NCBI GenBank assembly: GCA_029856625.1
Contig: JAHKLG010000018.1
Span: forward strand, 1-15,286
Direction of reading: 5' to 3'
Length of the DNA stretch: 15,286 nucleotides
Source of the DNA: Candidatus Njordarchaeota archaeon
Lineage (GTDB): Archaea; Asgardarchaeota; Njordarchaeia; Njordarchaeales; Njordarchaeaceae
Part shown: positions 1-6,720 of the stretch, in pieces
How positions within the stretch are numbered: the stretch's first letter is position 1
How the letters are laid out: each line of letters starts with the position of its first letter
Program-made: the position numbers and the translations under genes
The notes under the pieces: generated by a model
Database searches by the model: none
What the model saw: only the letters and a program-made list of their open reading frames with translations
Told to the model about the DNA's origin: nothing

Positions 1-868
1 TAACGTAGCTCCCTCGTGGAACGCCCAGATGATTAGCTACTGAGCGGCACTTCGCCATCAATATAATGTATACGGGTTTATCAAATTCATACTCTGTAAG
101 GCTTTCATAAGCAGCCATTCCTTTAGCTATTACAAGATCAACTCTGTCAAAGATTCTTAGAAATTCCGTATTCACAAACTCATTAAAGAAAATTCCTATA
201 AACCATCCTACTGGCACTACTTTCTCAGCAACTTTTTCAAAGCCAAGCCTCTTTGCTTCCTCAACTGTTATATCGTTGAGAACAGGTTTCTCTCGCGCTG
301 CCACAAATACTTTCTTCCCAAGTCTTTCCTTCAGAAATCTCACCACGTCCAGATCAACTATCGCTTCTCCCGCGTTATCTAGTACGTATAATACTTGTTC
401 TGACCTCTTCAGATTCATCCATAAATCTTTAGAATCATCTATTCTCAGATTTCTTTCCGCATCCTCAATCATTTTGAGAAAATTATTCATGTTTATGTCA
501 TATCCCAGTATGAATGGATCAATCAGGTTGGCTACTGCTGCCGCAAGCAAGAGTCTTCTGAAGGTCTCGTAATCATCCCCATTTATTATCTCGTCCCGTA
601 TCCTATTCCATAATTTGCTCATCAGCTTCGTACTCTCGTCTTTAAAACCCTTGTATGGATCTGGGTTCTTAAGAACTCTTTGAAGAATTTTCTCCCTCTT
701 AGTACCTAGCCAAGCTGGAACCTGCTTCAGATTGAAATCTTTTAGCAACATTCTCATAACTTTTTTACAAGCTTCAATAGATACATCTTGCGGTAATTTA
801 AGCAGATCCCTCGTCAATACTACAGCCCTATGGAATAAACACTCCAGACAATCTATAGTAACTTTCAT
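1..868 (-). CDS. DUF89/ARMT1-like damage-control phosphatase, 3' end cut by window edge
   Basis: The reading frame is open from an ATG at 868 to the left edge and gives 289 residues (MKVTIDCLEC... to ...HLGVPRGSYV). It shows the N-terminal CxxC pair (Cys7, Cys10) of archaeal DUF89 proteins, then DNAGE at 164-168, ND at 198-199 and KGMAAYE at 249-255, the metal and phosphate-binding motifs of the DUF89/ARMT1 fold. Family members are metal-dependent phosphatases that remove damaged or surplus sugar phosphates and phosphometabolites; the substrate here is unknown. The ending resembles the usual C-terminus, so probably only a few residues are missing. A strong ribosome-binding site, AGGAGGT, lies at 881-875, 6 nt before the ATG. 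It follows the cation channel gene on the same strand after 73 bp, which contains its own promoter candidate. Confidence 0.85.
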   Translation of the reverse strand, partial: MKVTIDCLECLFHRAVVLTRDLLKLPQDVSIEACKKVMRMLLKDFNLKQVPAWLGTKREKILQRVLKNPDPYKGFKDESTKLMSKLWNRIRDEIINGDDYETFRRLLLAAAVANLIDPFILGYDINMNNFLKMIEDAERNLRIDDSKDLWMNLKRSEQVLYVLDNAGEAIVDLDVVRFLKERLGKKVFVAAREKPVLNDITVEEAKRLGFEKVAEKVVPVGWFIGIFFNEFVNTEFLRIFDRVDLVIAKGMAAYESLTEYEFDKPVYIILMAKCRSVANHLGVPRGSYV

Positions 869-929
869 AGAGAGACCTCCTAATTAAGTATTAGAGAAAG
901 CTCCCTAGAATTGTTAATGACCTTATTAT

Positions 930-944
930 CTTCCTACAAATTTA
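930..944 (-). promoter_or_regulatory. Probable TATA box for the DUF89 gene
   Basis: Read on the minus strand this is CTTAAATTTG, a good archaeal box A. Transcription would start about 26 nt downstream, near 912, leaving a leader of about 40 nt that includes the AGGAGGT site. It overlaps the stop codon of the upstream channel gene. Confidence 0.45.
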
Positions 945-2132
945 AGATAGTATTATGTAGACCAGTGTAATTGTTAATAAATCAGCCGTGGCCGTTAGGA
1001 TGGGGATCGAAACATTATCTGGATCTATACCGAACCTAAAAGTAAGAATAGCAACCATTACGGAAAGGACGGTTATTATTAAACTAGCGGTCATGGTTAC
1101 GTAAAGGTAAGTTGTTGATAGAAAGATCGTATCCACAAGGCTTAATCTCGTTAATAAGGAACCAAGGATCGCTAGGATGACCACTACTCCCATCAAAGGT
1201 GGTATAATCAACGCTAAAAGTTGAAGCATCATTATCGAAATTCCACGTATATCATCCGGATCCAACTCCCCTAGGTGCAACTTTGTAGTAATTGTAGAGA
1301 CTATTATAGAGCCAATATCACCATTAGTATCCATTATTGCTGGTAGAATAGCTAATACTCCTGGCAATATTCCCAGTTTCTTCTCAAGCAGGGTTAAAAG
1401 CATCCCCGCAAAACTCGACATTGCTAGAGAAAACAAAATACCTAGATAAGCCTCTATTATCGTTTTTCTAAACATTGTACTTTTTCGGAATTTTGATATG
1501 ACACATCCAATCGGTATGATTAGGACTAAGAAAAATGGGATTCCTCTAAGTATGCATATTAGAATATCCCAAGGTTGAAGAAAAATTATAATTCCTAGTA
1601 AAATAGCAGAAATAGCGATATCATTAATTGTTGACATTACTGGGTAAACGATCTTGTCAGGGTCGAGACCTGTTTTAAACGTGAAGAAACCAGCGAGACT
1701 TGTTAATATGATTGAGAATAAGCTCGTAATTATAAAAACTGCTGGGATAACAAGGAGAGAGACGATTACTTGGATATATACTCGAGTAAACATTGCTACA
1801 ACTAACGTTGCTATAAAACCATTTACCACTCCAAGGAATAATATACTAGCAATCAAGGAGTAATACTCCTCGGTATTTTTTAGAAAGCTTGGTAAGATCG
1901 ACCCTATATGGAGACTAGTCGTTAACCTACCACAGAAAGCTCCGTTTAGCGCTCCTCGGACAGTCAAGAGAATAGGGAAAATCAATAATATCCATCCAAC
2001 TCGGCTTTGGTAAGGCAGTAAGAATGTGGCGGTGAACCCTGCAAAAACTCCTAGTATATCCACTAATAAGCCTATTAGTATGTCCCTTTCTTGGCTTATA
2101 TACTCCGCAAGGAGACTCCTGATATCCACCAT
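942..2132 (-). CDS. MgtE/SLC41-type divalent cation channel, two-repeat, membrane domain only
   Basis: This 396-residue protein is almost all hydrophobic, with about ten membrane segments. It contains two copies of the MgtE integral-membrane unit. Copy 1 has RGALNGAFCGRLTTSLHIG (about 59-77) and LDPDKIVYPVMSTINDI (about 156-172). Copy 2 has DTNGDIGSIIVSTITTKLHLG (about 268-288) and GIDPDNVSIPILTATAD (about 368-384). The DPDN/DPDK...P...T...D signature marks the ion pathway. Bacterial MgtE has one such unit plus an N domain and CBS domains that gate it by Mg2+; none is present here, so the layout matches eukaryotic SLC41 and archaeal SLC41-like carriers. Likely role: Mg2+ or other divalent metal transport across the cell membrane. 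The ATG at 2132 is preceded by GGAG at 2145-2142, 9 nt away. Confidence 0.85.
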   Translation of the reverse strand: MVDIRSLLAEYISQERDILIGLLVDILGVFAGFTATFLLPYQSRVGWILLIFPILLTVRGALNGAFCGRLTTSLHIGSILPSFLKNTEEYYSLIASILFLGVVNGFIATLVVAMFTRVYIQVIVSLLVIPAVFIITSLFSIILTSLAGFFTFKTGLDPDKIVYPVMSTINDIAISAILLGIIIFLQPWDILICILRGIPFFLVLIIPIGCVISKFRKSTMFRKTIIEAYLGILFSLAMSSFAGMLLTLLEKKLGILPGVLAILPAIMDTNGDIGSIIVSTITTKLHLGELDPDDIRGISIMMLQLLALIIPPLMGVVVILAILGSLLTRLSLVDTIFLSTTYLYVTMTASLIITVLSVMVAILTFRFGIDPDNVSIPILTATADLLTITLVYIILS

Positions 2133-2249
2133 TTATTGACGCTCCATAAATGCTTTTTTGCAATCTTTTATGATAACTACTCATTTCCCCCTCTTACCCA
2201 CATAAGAGCCGTGGAATGCGACACATTTTTAACCACTCAATTATTTCAC

Positions 2250-2261
2250 GTTATAAAATTT
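2250..2261 (+). promoter_or_regulatory. Probable TATA box for the 2301-3776 operon
   Basis: GTTATAAAATTT lies about 45 nt before the ATG at 2301. A start of transcription near 2281 would give a leader of about 20 nt. The 168-bp divergent gap 2133-2300 otherwise holds the upstream signals of the minus-strand channel gene and no RNA gene that I can see. Confidence 0.45.
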
Positions 2262-2300
2262 TTTCACAACGCTGATTCGTACTCGCCTTGGTAAGGGAGA

Positions 2301-2981
2301 ATGAAGGAAATTATCTTACTCTTATTGCCATGTAATCCAGCTGCCAGAAAAGGAAATTATTTTGCGGGGAGGAGTTGGGAAGTTATCCGCAATATATATA
2401 AAAGAGCCAGGATAGATCTTAGGAAGGTTCTATTTGCCGCTGTAGACTCTATTATAACTTTTAGAGATCCCGTCAATGATAAAGAAACGCTTGGTGCTAT
2501 TGTTCTGGGTACGCCCATCGAGATGAGAAGAGTCGCTAATCATGATCTTCATCCAGCATGGGAATTCTTTAAGAAGAATAATTTTGAAAACCTGCGAATT
2601 CACGCATACTATGTGGAAATCGGTTTACGCAGAGTTTTTAGAAATTATAAGATCAAGTACTTAATCGCTATCCTTAACGTGAGAGCATATAGATTAGCCA
2701 CGTATAAGGCTCTCATTAATATTGGGGATGGAGACTTACCTCCTAACACATTCTTCTTTGATTGTCCCGATTCTCCAGCATGGCTATTTCACTGCGCTAA
2801 GGAAAGTATTAAACTCTTAAGAAAGTGCTTGTTAGGGGAAGTGAGAGGAGGGTGTATAGTTACGACTAGTAAGATAAGGGAATATATTAGGAGAGTTGGT
2901 AGGCCCAGGAATATTCCAGAGGAATTTGCTTATTGGAGAAAGAACCATAAAGAAATCCTATTAGAGAATATGGATCCTTAA
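2301..2981 (+). CDS. Unrecognised 226-residue protein, possible distant relative of the ArcS core domain
   Basis: I do not recognise the family with confidence. The protein is basic and soluble, with no membrane segment. It opens with a hydrophobic strand and loop, ILLLLPCNPAARKGNY followed by FAGRSWEVIR. This loosely resembles the PC-x3-KPY-x2-S motif of archaeosine synthase cores and the clear ArcS-like motif in the protein encoded at 11014-11859. The similarity is by eye and weak. Other visible points are RVANHDLHPAWEFF near the middle, FFFDCPDSPAWLFHCAKES at about 150-168, and a basic C-terminal helix region. In-frame stops just upstream fix the ATG at 2301, although GGGAGA abuts it more closely than a normal ribosome-binding site. 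It lies 36 bp before a methyltransferase on the same strand and is probably co-transcribed with it. Confidence 0.7.
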   Translation: MKEIILLLLPCNPAARKGNYFAGRSWEVIRNIYKRARIDLRKVLFAAVDSIITFRDPVNDKETLGAIVLGTPIEMRRVANHDLHPAWEFFKKNNFENLRIHAYYVEIGLRRVFRNYKIKYLIAILNVRAYRLATYKALINIGDGDLPPNTFFFDCPDSPAWLFHCAKESIKLLRKCLLGEVRGGCIVTTSKIREYIRRVGRPRNIPEEFAYWRKNHKEILLENMDP

Positions 2982-3017
2982 GATGACTTTTAGAACCAAG
3001 CTAAGCGATGACCCATA

Positions 3018-3776
3018 ATGGAATGGGTATTTGACACATTTATCAGTAAGGCGGATCTCTTCTCGATATTATTCAGGATGAAGTGGATAAAAGCAGAAAA
3101 AGAAGCAGAAGAGATTCGTGATTTACTACATAAACATGGTGTTGAAAAAGGTAATGTTCTGGACCTTATGTGCGGGGATGGGCGAATAAGTGTTTTTCTA
3201 GCTAAATGTGGCTATGATGTAGTAGGTATTGATTTATCACCCTCCTTCATAGAAAGAGCTGTGAAGAATGCGAGAAAACACGGTGTGTTAGGAAAAACGG
3301 TATTTATTATTGGAGATGCTAGGTATGTTGATAAGTTCGTGAATAGAGAATTTGATGCAGTAATTATAGTATGGCAGAGCATAGGTTATTATGATAAGGA
3401 AACGGACCTCAACCTCTTCAAAAAACTTTTCAGAATTGTCCACCCTGACGGTCTCCTCTTAATATATGATTTTATGATAAGAGATAAGATCAATGAGTAT
3501 CTGAGTAATTTGCCGGGATATTTTCTTATTGATGAGTTCGCTGTCAGAGCCGAGATTAATTTTGATGAAAGAGAATCAAGGCTCTTAATTAACTGGTTTT
3601 TCTATAAAATGGAGAAAGTTAGGATGAAGTTTCTAGGATGTTCAAAGGCTTGTATAATTCTTTACACTCTTAGAGAGATTATTGATATGCTCTCAAGCGC
3701 TGGTTGGAGGATTCTCGAATATAGAGACCCGAACTCGAGGAGACCCTTTTATATTATAGCTAGGGCCGAAAAGTGA
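3018..3776 (+). CDS. Class I SAM-dependent methyltransferase
   Basis: The 252-residue protein has a Rossmann methyltransferase core. Motif I is VLDLMCGDGR (47-56), which binds SAM. Motif II is VVGIDLS (68-74) with the acidic residue for the ribose, followed by IIGDAR at about 97-102 and FDAVIIVWQSIGYY at about 112-125 as the motif IV region. The C-terminal part forms an extra beta-rich cap. The substrate cannot be read from the sequence: small molecules, lipids and RNA are all possible. An in-frame stop directly before the ATG fixes the start. No strong ribosome-binding site is visible, so translation may depend on the upstream gene. Its 3' end overlaps the convergent membrane-protein gene by 17 bp. 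Confidence 0.85.
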   Translation: MEWVFDTFISKADLFSILFRMKWIKAEKEAEEIRDLLHKHGVEKGNVLDLMCGDGRISVFLAKCGYDVVGIDLSPSFIERAVKNARKHGVLGKTVFIIGDARYVDKFVNREFDAVIIVWQSIGYYDKETDLNLFKKLFRIVHPDGLLLIYDFMIRDKINEYLSNLPGYFLIDEFAVRAEINFDERESRLLINWFFYKMEKVRMKFLGCSKACIILYTLREIIDMLSSAGWRILEYRDPNSRRPFYIIARAEK

Positions 3777-4194
3777 AAGCTTGATAGGTTATTAATCCAG
3801 CATAGCTAACAAGTTGTATACTTGCGTATTTCATACATTCAAGCAGTAACCAGCCCATTAATGGAGTTAACAGCATAAAAAGTAGGCTTAGGGCCAGGCT
3901 AATTGTAGCAAGTAACAAACTCTTATTTATCAGATGTTTACCGAATGACTTGTAATGCCTCCCCAATGTTACATGTAGTAGGACAAGAATCCCAGCAATG
4001 ATCATGGAACTCATCATTGCTTGGATTAAGAAAGCCAAGCTGTTAGTTAGGGATGAGGCGCCAAGAATCAGTGTCAAGTGTTCCTGGACGACTCTCCAAG
4101 AAATCATTGAAAATTCAAAATTTGATAGAATCATTAACGAGCCAATAATAGCTAGGAATAATCTTTCCTGTGGGAAATTAACAGTTTCTTCCAA
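3760..4194 (-). CDS. Small hydrophobic membrane protein, function unknown
   Basis: This 144-residue protein has about four predicted membrane segments: roughly 12-30, 50-75, 88-110 and 112-135. I recognise no family. It starts with TTG at 4194, preceded by GGGATCA, a partial match to the ribosome-binding consensus. A good TATA box lies upstream. The hydrophobic pattern, the promoter and the lack of a better frame support it as a gene, but no conserved motif confirms it. Its tail overlaps the tail of the methyltransferase gene by 17 bp. Confidence 0.55.
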   Translation of the reverse strand: MEETVNFPQERLFLAIIGSLMILSNFEFSMISWRVVQEHLTLILGASSLTNSLAFLIQAMMSSMIIAGILVLLHVTLGRHYKSFGKHLINKSLLLATISLALSLLFMLLTPLMGWLLLECMKYASIQLVSYAGLITYQAFTFRP

Positions 4195-4244
4195 GATTGA
4201 TCCCTATTCTCATCATAATTCTCTATTGATAACCAGTTCATAGT

Positions 4245-4256
4245 AATTATAAAACG
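4245..4256 (-). promoter_or_regulatory. Probable TATA box for the small membrane protein
   Basis: On the minus strand this reads CGTTTTATAATT. Transcription would begin near 4225, about 30 nt before the TTG start at 4194. It is the only clear signal in the gap 4195-4305. Confidence 0.45.
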
Positions 4257-4305
4257 TTAGTAGGTTCTCGGTTTCTGAATCTATTCGATATTACTTTTGC
4301 CGCAC

Positions 4306-5565
4306 TCATTTAAAGAACTCATCCAGCCTTTTCATTATTTTTCTATATCCTCTCTCTTGCAACCATTTCTTAACATTCTCTGGAGTTCTAAGCCTGATAA
4401 GTAACTTAACGGCTTCATCATAAAGCTTGTCTAATTCTCTAATAACCTCCTGGGGATAATTCTGGTAGGGAATAATCGCGTATCTTGCATAGTTTAAAGC
4501 TTTTATAGCATGCTCTAGGCTAATATTCCCAAGGGCAAAATGGCTCAGAATGTCTTCAACTTTTAAAAATGCCTCCATAGGTCCCTTAGAAAATTCTCTC
4601 CCTCCCTGTATAGGGGGAGGAGCTGGATTAAATTTTATCTTCTCAAGCGAGAATTCATATGTAGCTTTTGGAGTAGGTTTTTCTCCCTTAGCAACAGATA
4701 TTATTTTCTTTATCTCCTGATCAATCTCTGCTAACCTCTTAACTCCCGTCTTCATCTCATAGGGTCCAATTTCCTTAAATGCTTTCCTCGCAAGTTCATC
4801 CGCCTCTCCTTCTTCGAATTTCCTCCAATCCGGATTGTGTTTTGGTCTTCTAGGATCTACCCAAGATAGATCAAAATCACTCATATCATCTGGTTTAAAA
4901 GCAACACATGCAACATCTAGCTCCCTATGAAGACTTAGCGGTGCTGTAAATACTCTCTGCGGATCCATCAAGTTCTCCACCTTTATCGGCTTTACTGGAG
5001 CCCTTTCACTTATTTTCTCAATATCCTTACGAGCCCTCTTTAGGACGTATTCCACAACACCATAGGCCAAGTCTAGGGGTTTTATTTCCCTGTATACATC
5101 ATTCGAGAAAGCTTTCTCATGAATATGGATATGAACTCCATTACCCGACCACTTTAGATATACTGACTCGGTCACACCTTCTCTCATTAGAATATCTATT
5201 ATTATTTCAGCGGCTTTTAATGTCCAATCCCATTGCTCTATATGACTATCAATATCCCAAGTAGGGGTCTTTGCCACAACGTTGTTGTAGTAATCCAAAG
5301 CACTCTCCTTTGTTGATAAATCCCTGTAAATGTTAGCTGTAGCATAGAATGTCCTTGGTCTTAAGGCTTTTAGCCGATCCATAATCTTTCCAATATCCTC
5401 CGGCCTATTGATGACTAATGGCTTCTTCTCCAAGTACCTGACGAGAACAGGACGACCATCTTTTTCTCTCGCCTTACAATGAATGGCAACCCATCTCCCT
5501 CTACAAAACTCCGCAATTTCTTGTCTAACGAAGGGTTTAGCATAGTATATTCTTTCGTCAATCAT
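4306..5565 (-). CDS. PriS-like archaeo-eukaryotic primase (AEP) fold protein
   Basis: The 419-residue protein carries the three catalytic landmarks of the AEP superfamily. The metal-binding pair is in TWDIDSH (Asp104, Asp106). The nucleotide-binding SGNGVHIHI lies at 140-148, equivalent to the SGRRGVHxxV of PriS. The basic LSLHREL is at 210-216, preceded by Asp201, which matches the third acidic residue. The primase small subunit normally also has a zinc-binding insertion; no cysteine cluster is visible here. The C-terminal 120 residues are helical, after a proline-rich linker near 305-325. It is therefore probably a second primase/polymerase-like enzyme rather than the replicative PriS, active in primer synthesis, gap filling or repair, though biochemistry cannot be inferred. 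The ATG at 5565 has GGTGG as ribosome-binding site. It is divergent from the ThrRS editing-domain gene. Confidence 0.8.
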   Translation of the reverse strand: MIDERIYYAKPFVRQEIAEFCRGRWVAIHCKAREKDGRPVLVRYLEKKPLVINRPEDIGKIMDRLKALRPRTFYATANIYRDLSTKESALDYYNNVVAKTPTWDIDSHIEQWDWTLKAAEIIIDILMREGVTESVYLKWSGNGVHIHIHEKAFSNDVYREIKPLDLAYGVVEYVLKRARKDIEKISERAPVKPIKVENLMDPQRVFTAPLSLHRELDVACVAFKPDDMSDFDLSWVDPRRPKHNPDWRKFEEGEADELARKAFKEIGPYEMKTGVKRLAEIDQEIKKIISVAKGEKPTPKATYEFSLEKIKFNPAPPPIQGGREFSKGPMEAFLKVEDILSHFALGNISLEHAIKALNYARYAIIPYQNYPQEVIRELDKLYDEAVKLLIRLRTPENVKKWLQERGYRKIMKRLDEFFK

Positions 5566-5647
5566 TGATTATCCACCTATGAGAGAGAATATTCTTATTC
5601 ACTAAATCATGCAGAATAGCAAGATTAAATATTCTGGAGAGATGAGC

Positions 5648-6061
5648 ATGCGAATTCTCTTATTACATGTGAAGAGGATTTGGTATCGTGTCGGTAGGAT
5701 GAGTTATGGTAAGGATGAATCCCTGATAGGAAGAACATGGGAGGGTGAGAATATTCCTGTTGCTTTAATCCATGTCGAGGAGAAAGATGTAGAGAATAGT
5801 AAGAAGATCGTTGAAAGAGCATTCAGGGTTCTCAGTTGGTATGCGAGGAAAGTGAAGGCAAATAAAATCGTTCTGCATTCTTTTGCCCATCTGTCCGACG
5901 ATAAAGCTTCTCCAGAAAAAGCCGAGAAGATTTTAAATGCTATAGCTGAGAAAATGAGGAGAAAGAGATATGATGTCCATGTGACTCCATTTGGTTACTT
6001 TTTAGAGCTTCTATTACACATTACTGATGAACCAATATCTCGTGTTTATCAGGAGTTTTAG
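5648..6061 (+). CDS. Free-standing archaeal threonyl-tRNA synthetase editing domain
   Basis: The 137-residue product, MRILLLHVKRIWYR..., matches the archaeal ThrRS N-terminal editing domain, a fold shared with D-aminoacyl-tRNA deacylase. Seen landmarks are VALIHVEEKD, then KIVLHSFAHLSDDKASPEKA and VHVTPFGYF, in the family order. The domain removes serine wrongly attached to tRNA-Thr. Here it ends after the domain with no catalytic or anticodon-binding part. Several crenarchaea divide ThrRS into separate catalytic and editing genes, so this is presumably the trans-editing half. The frame is open upstream to 5609, but the ATG at 5648 has GGAG at 5636-5639, 8 nt away, and matches the usual N-terminus. 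The start is only 82 bp from the divergent primase-like gene. Confidence 0.85.
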   Translation: MRILLLHVKRIWYRVGRMSYGKDESLIGRTWEGENIPVALIHVEEKDVENSKKIVERAFRVLSWYARKVKANKIVLHSFAHLSDDKASPEKAEKILNAIAEKMRRKRYDVHVTPFGYFLELLLHITDEPISRVYQEF

Positions 6062-6137
6062 TTTTACTTACGGTTATCACTCATCTCAATTTTATGGAGG
6101 AGGTATAAAACAATTCCAAAAAACATAGATTTTTATC

Positions 6138-6151
6138 CTCGTTAAAACGAG
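6138..6151. promoter_or_regulatory. Palindrome CTCGTT-AA-AACGAG, possible operator
   Basis: Two perfect 6-bp inverted half-sites flank a 2-bp centre in the 152-bp gap before the winged-helix-like gene, about 60 bp upstream of its GTG. A dimeric regulator could bind here, possibly the product of that gene. A tiny hairpin in the trailer of the editing-domain transcript is the alternative. There is no direct evidence of function. Confidence 0.35.
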
Positions 6152-6213
6152 TGTTACAGAAATGTTATTAATCAAGTTAAAAGCTTGGAGAGGAAATTTA
6201 TCGGTGATTTTGT

Positions 6214-6720
6214 GTGACGTATGATGCTGTCAAAGCTTCAATACTACTAATGCTTAATATCCTAGAAAAGGAAGGCAAGAAAGGTTCACAAAAAATCTTG
6301 ATTGAAGATATCAATAACACGCTATATCTTGTTAAGTACCTTCTCAAGAAGAACATTGGAGAACTAGCGGATAAGTACTTGGATTTCCGAGTAGATTGCG
6401 CCTCTAGGCTAGGCCTTAAATCTCGTGATATCTCTAGAATCTTCTCTAATCTAGTGAATAACAGACTCATTATGGAATCAGAGAATGGTTTTCAATTAAC
6501 TCGCATTGGGTTTAAGGTGCTCGGTTCATATATTGAGGGCTCTCTTCATGAGTTCTTGAAGGATGTGGAGAATGCTATATCCTATTTACTTGAAAACTTT
6601 TCCCTGTCGGAGATAGAGGAGCTTGCCAAGAAATTATATTACGCGGAACTTGAGAAAAAGGAAACCGAGATTACGCATATAACTATCAAGATTTTATCTG
6701 GGATGAAGAATAAATCTTAA
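6214..6720 (+). CDS. Winged-helix-like protein, function unknown
   Basis: The 168-residue protein has a central helix-turn-helix with wing: LGLKSRDISRIFSNLVNNRLIMESENGFQLTRIGFKVL at about 68-105, the pattern of archaeal DNA-binding or adaptor winged helices. A helical N-terminal region and a charged C-terminal coiled stretch (about 112-160) surround it. No effector domain is visible, so a transcription regulator is a reasonable but unproven reading. The GTG start at 6214 is supported by GGTGAT at 6203-6208, an almost exact match to the ribosome-binding consensus, 5 nt upstream. A TATA-like AAGTTAAAAG lies at 6174-6183. A palindrome further upstream is a candidate autoregulatory site. Its stop overlaps the stop of the convergent HD-protein gene by 4 bp. 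Confidence 0.7.
   Translation: MTYDAVKASILLMLNILEKEGKKGSQKILIEDINNTLYLVKYLLKKNIGELADKYLDFRVDCASRLGLKSRDISRIFSNLVNNRLIMESENGFQLTRIGFKVLGSYIEGSLHEFLKDVENAISYLLENFSLSEIEELAKKLYYAELEKKETEITHITIKILSGMKNKS

Noticed and set aside
276..572. 98-codon plus-strand ORF
   Set aside because: It is antisense to the DUF89 gene, low in complexity and rich in serine, a mirror frame.
1927..2184. 85-codon minus-strand ORF
   Set aside because: Another frame of the cation channel gene; no motif, and the channel repeats fit the other frame.
3998..4243. 81-codon plus-strand ORF
   Set aside because: Antisense to the small membrane protein, which has a promoter and coherent membrane segments.
4195..4305. TATGATGAG on the minus strand as a box C
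   Set aside because: No D box or C' box follows at a usable distance, so it is not a C/D sRNA.
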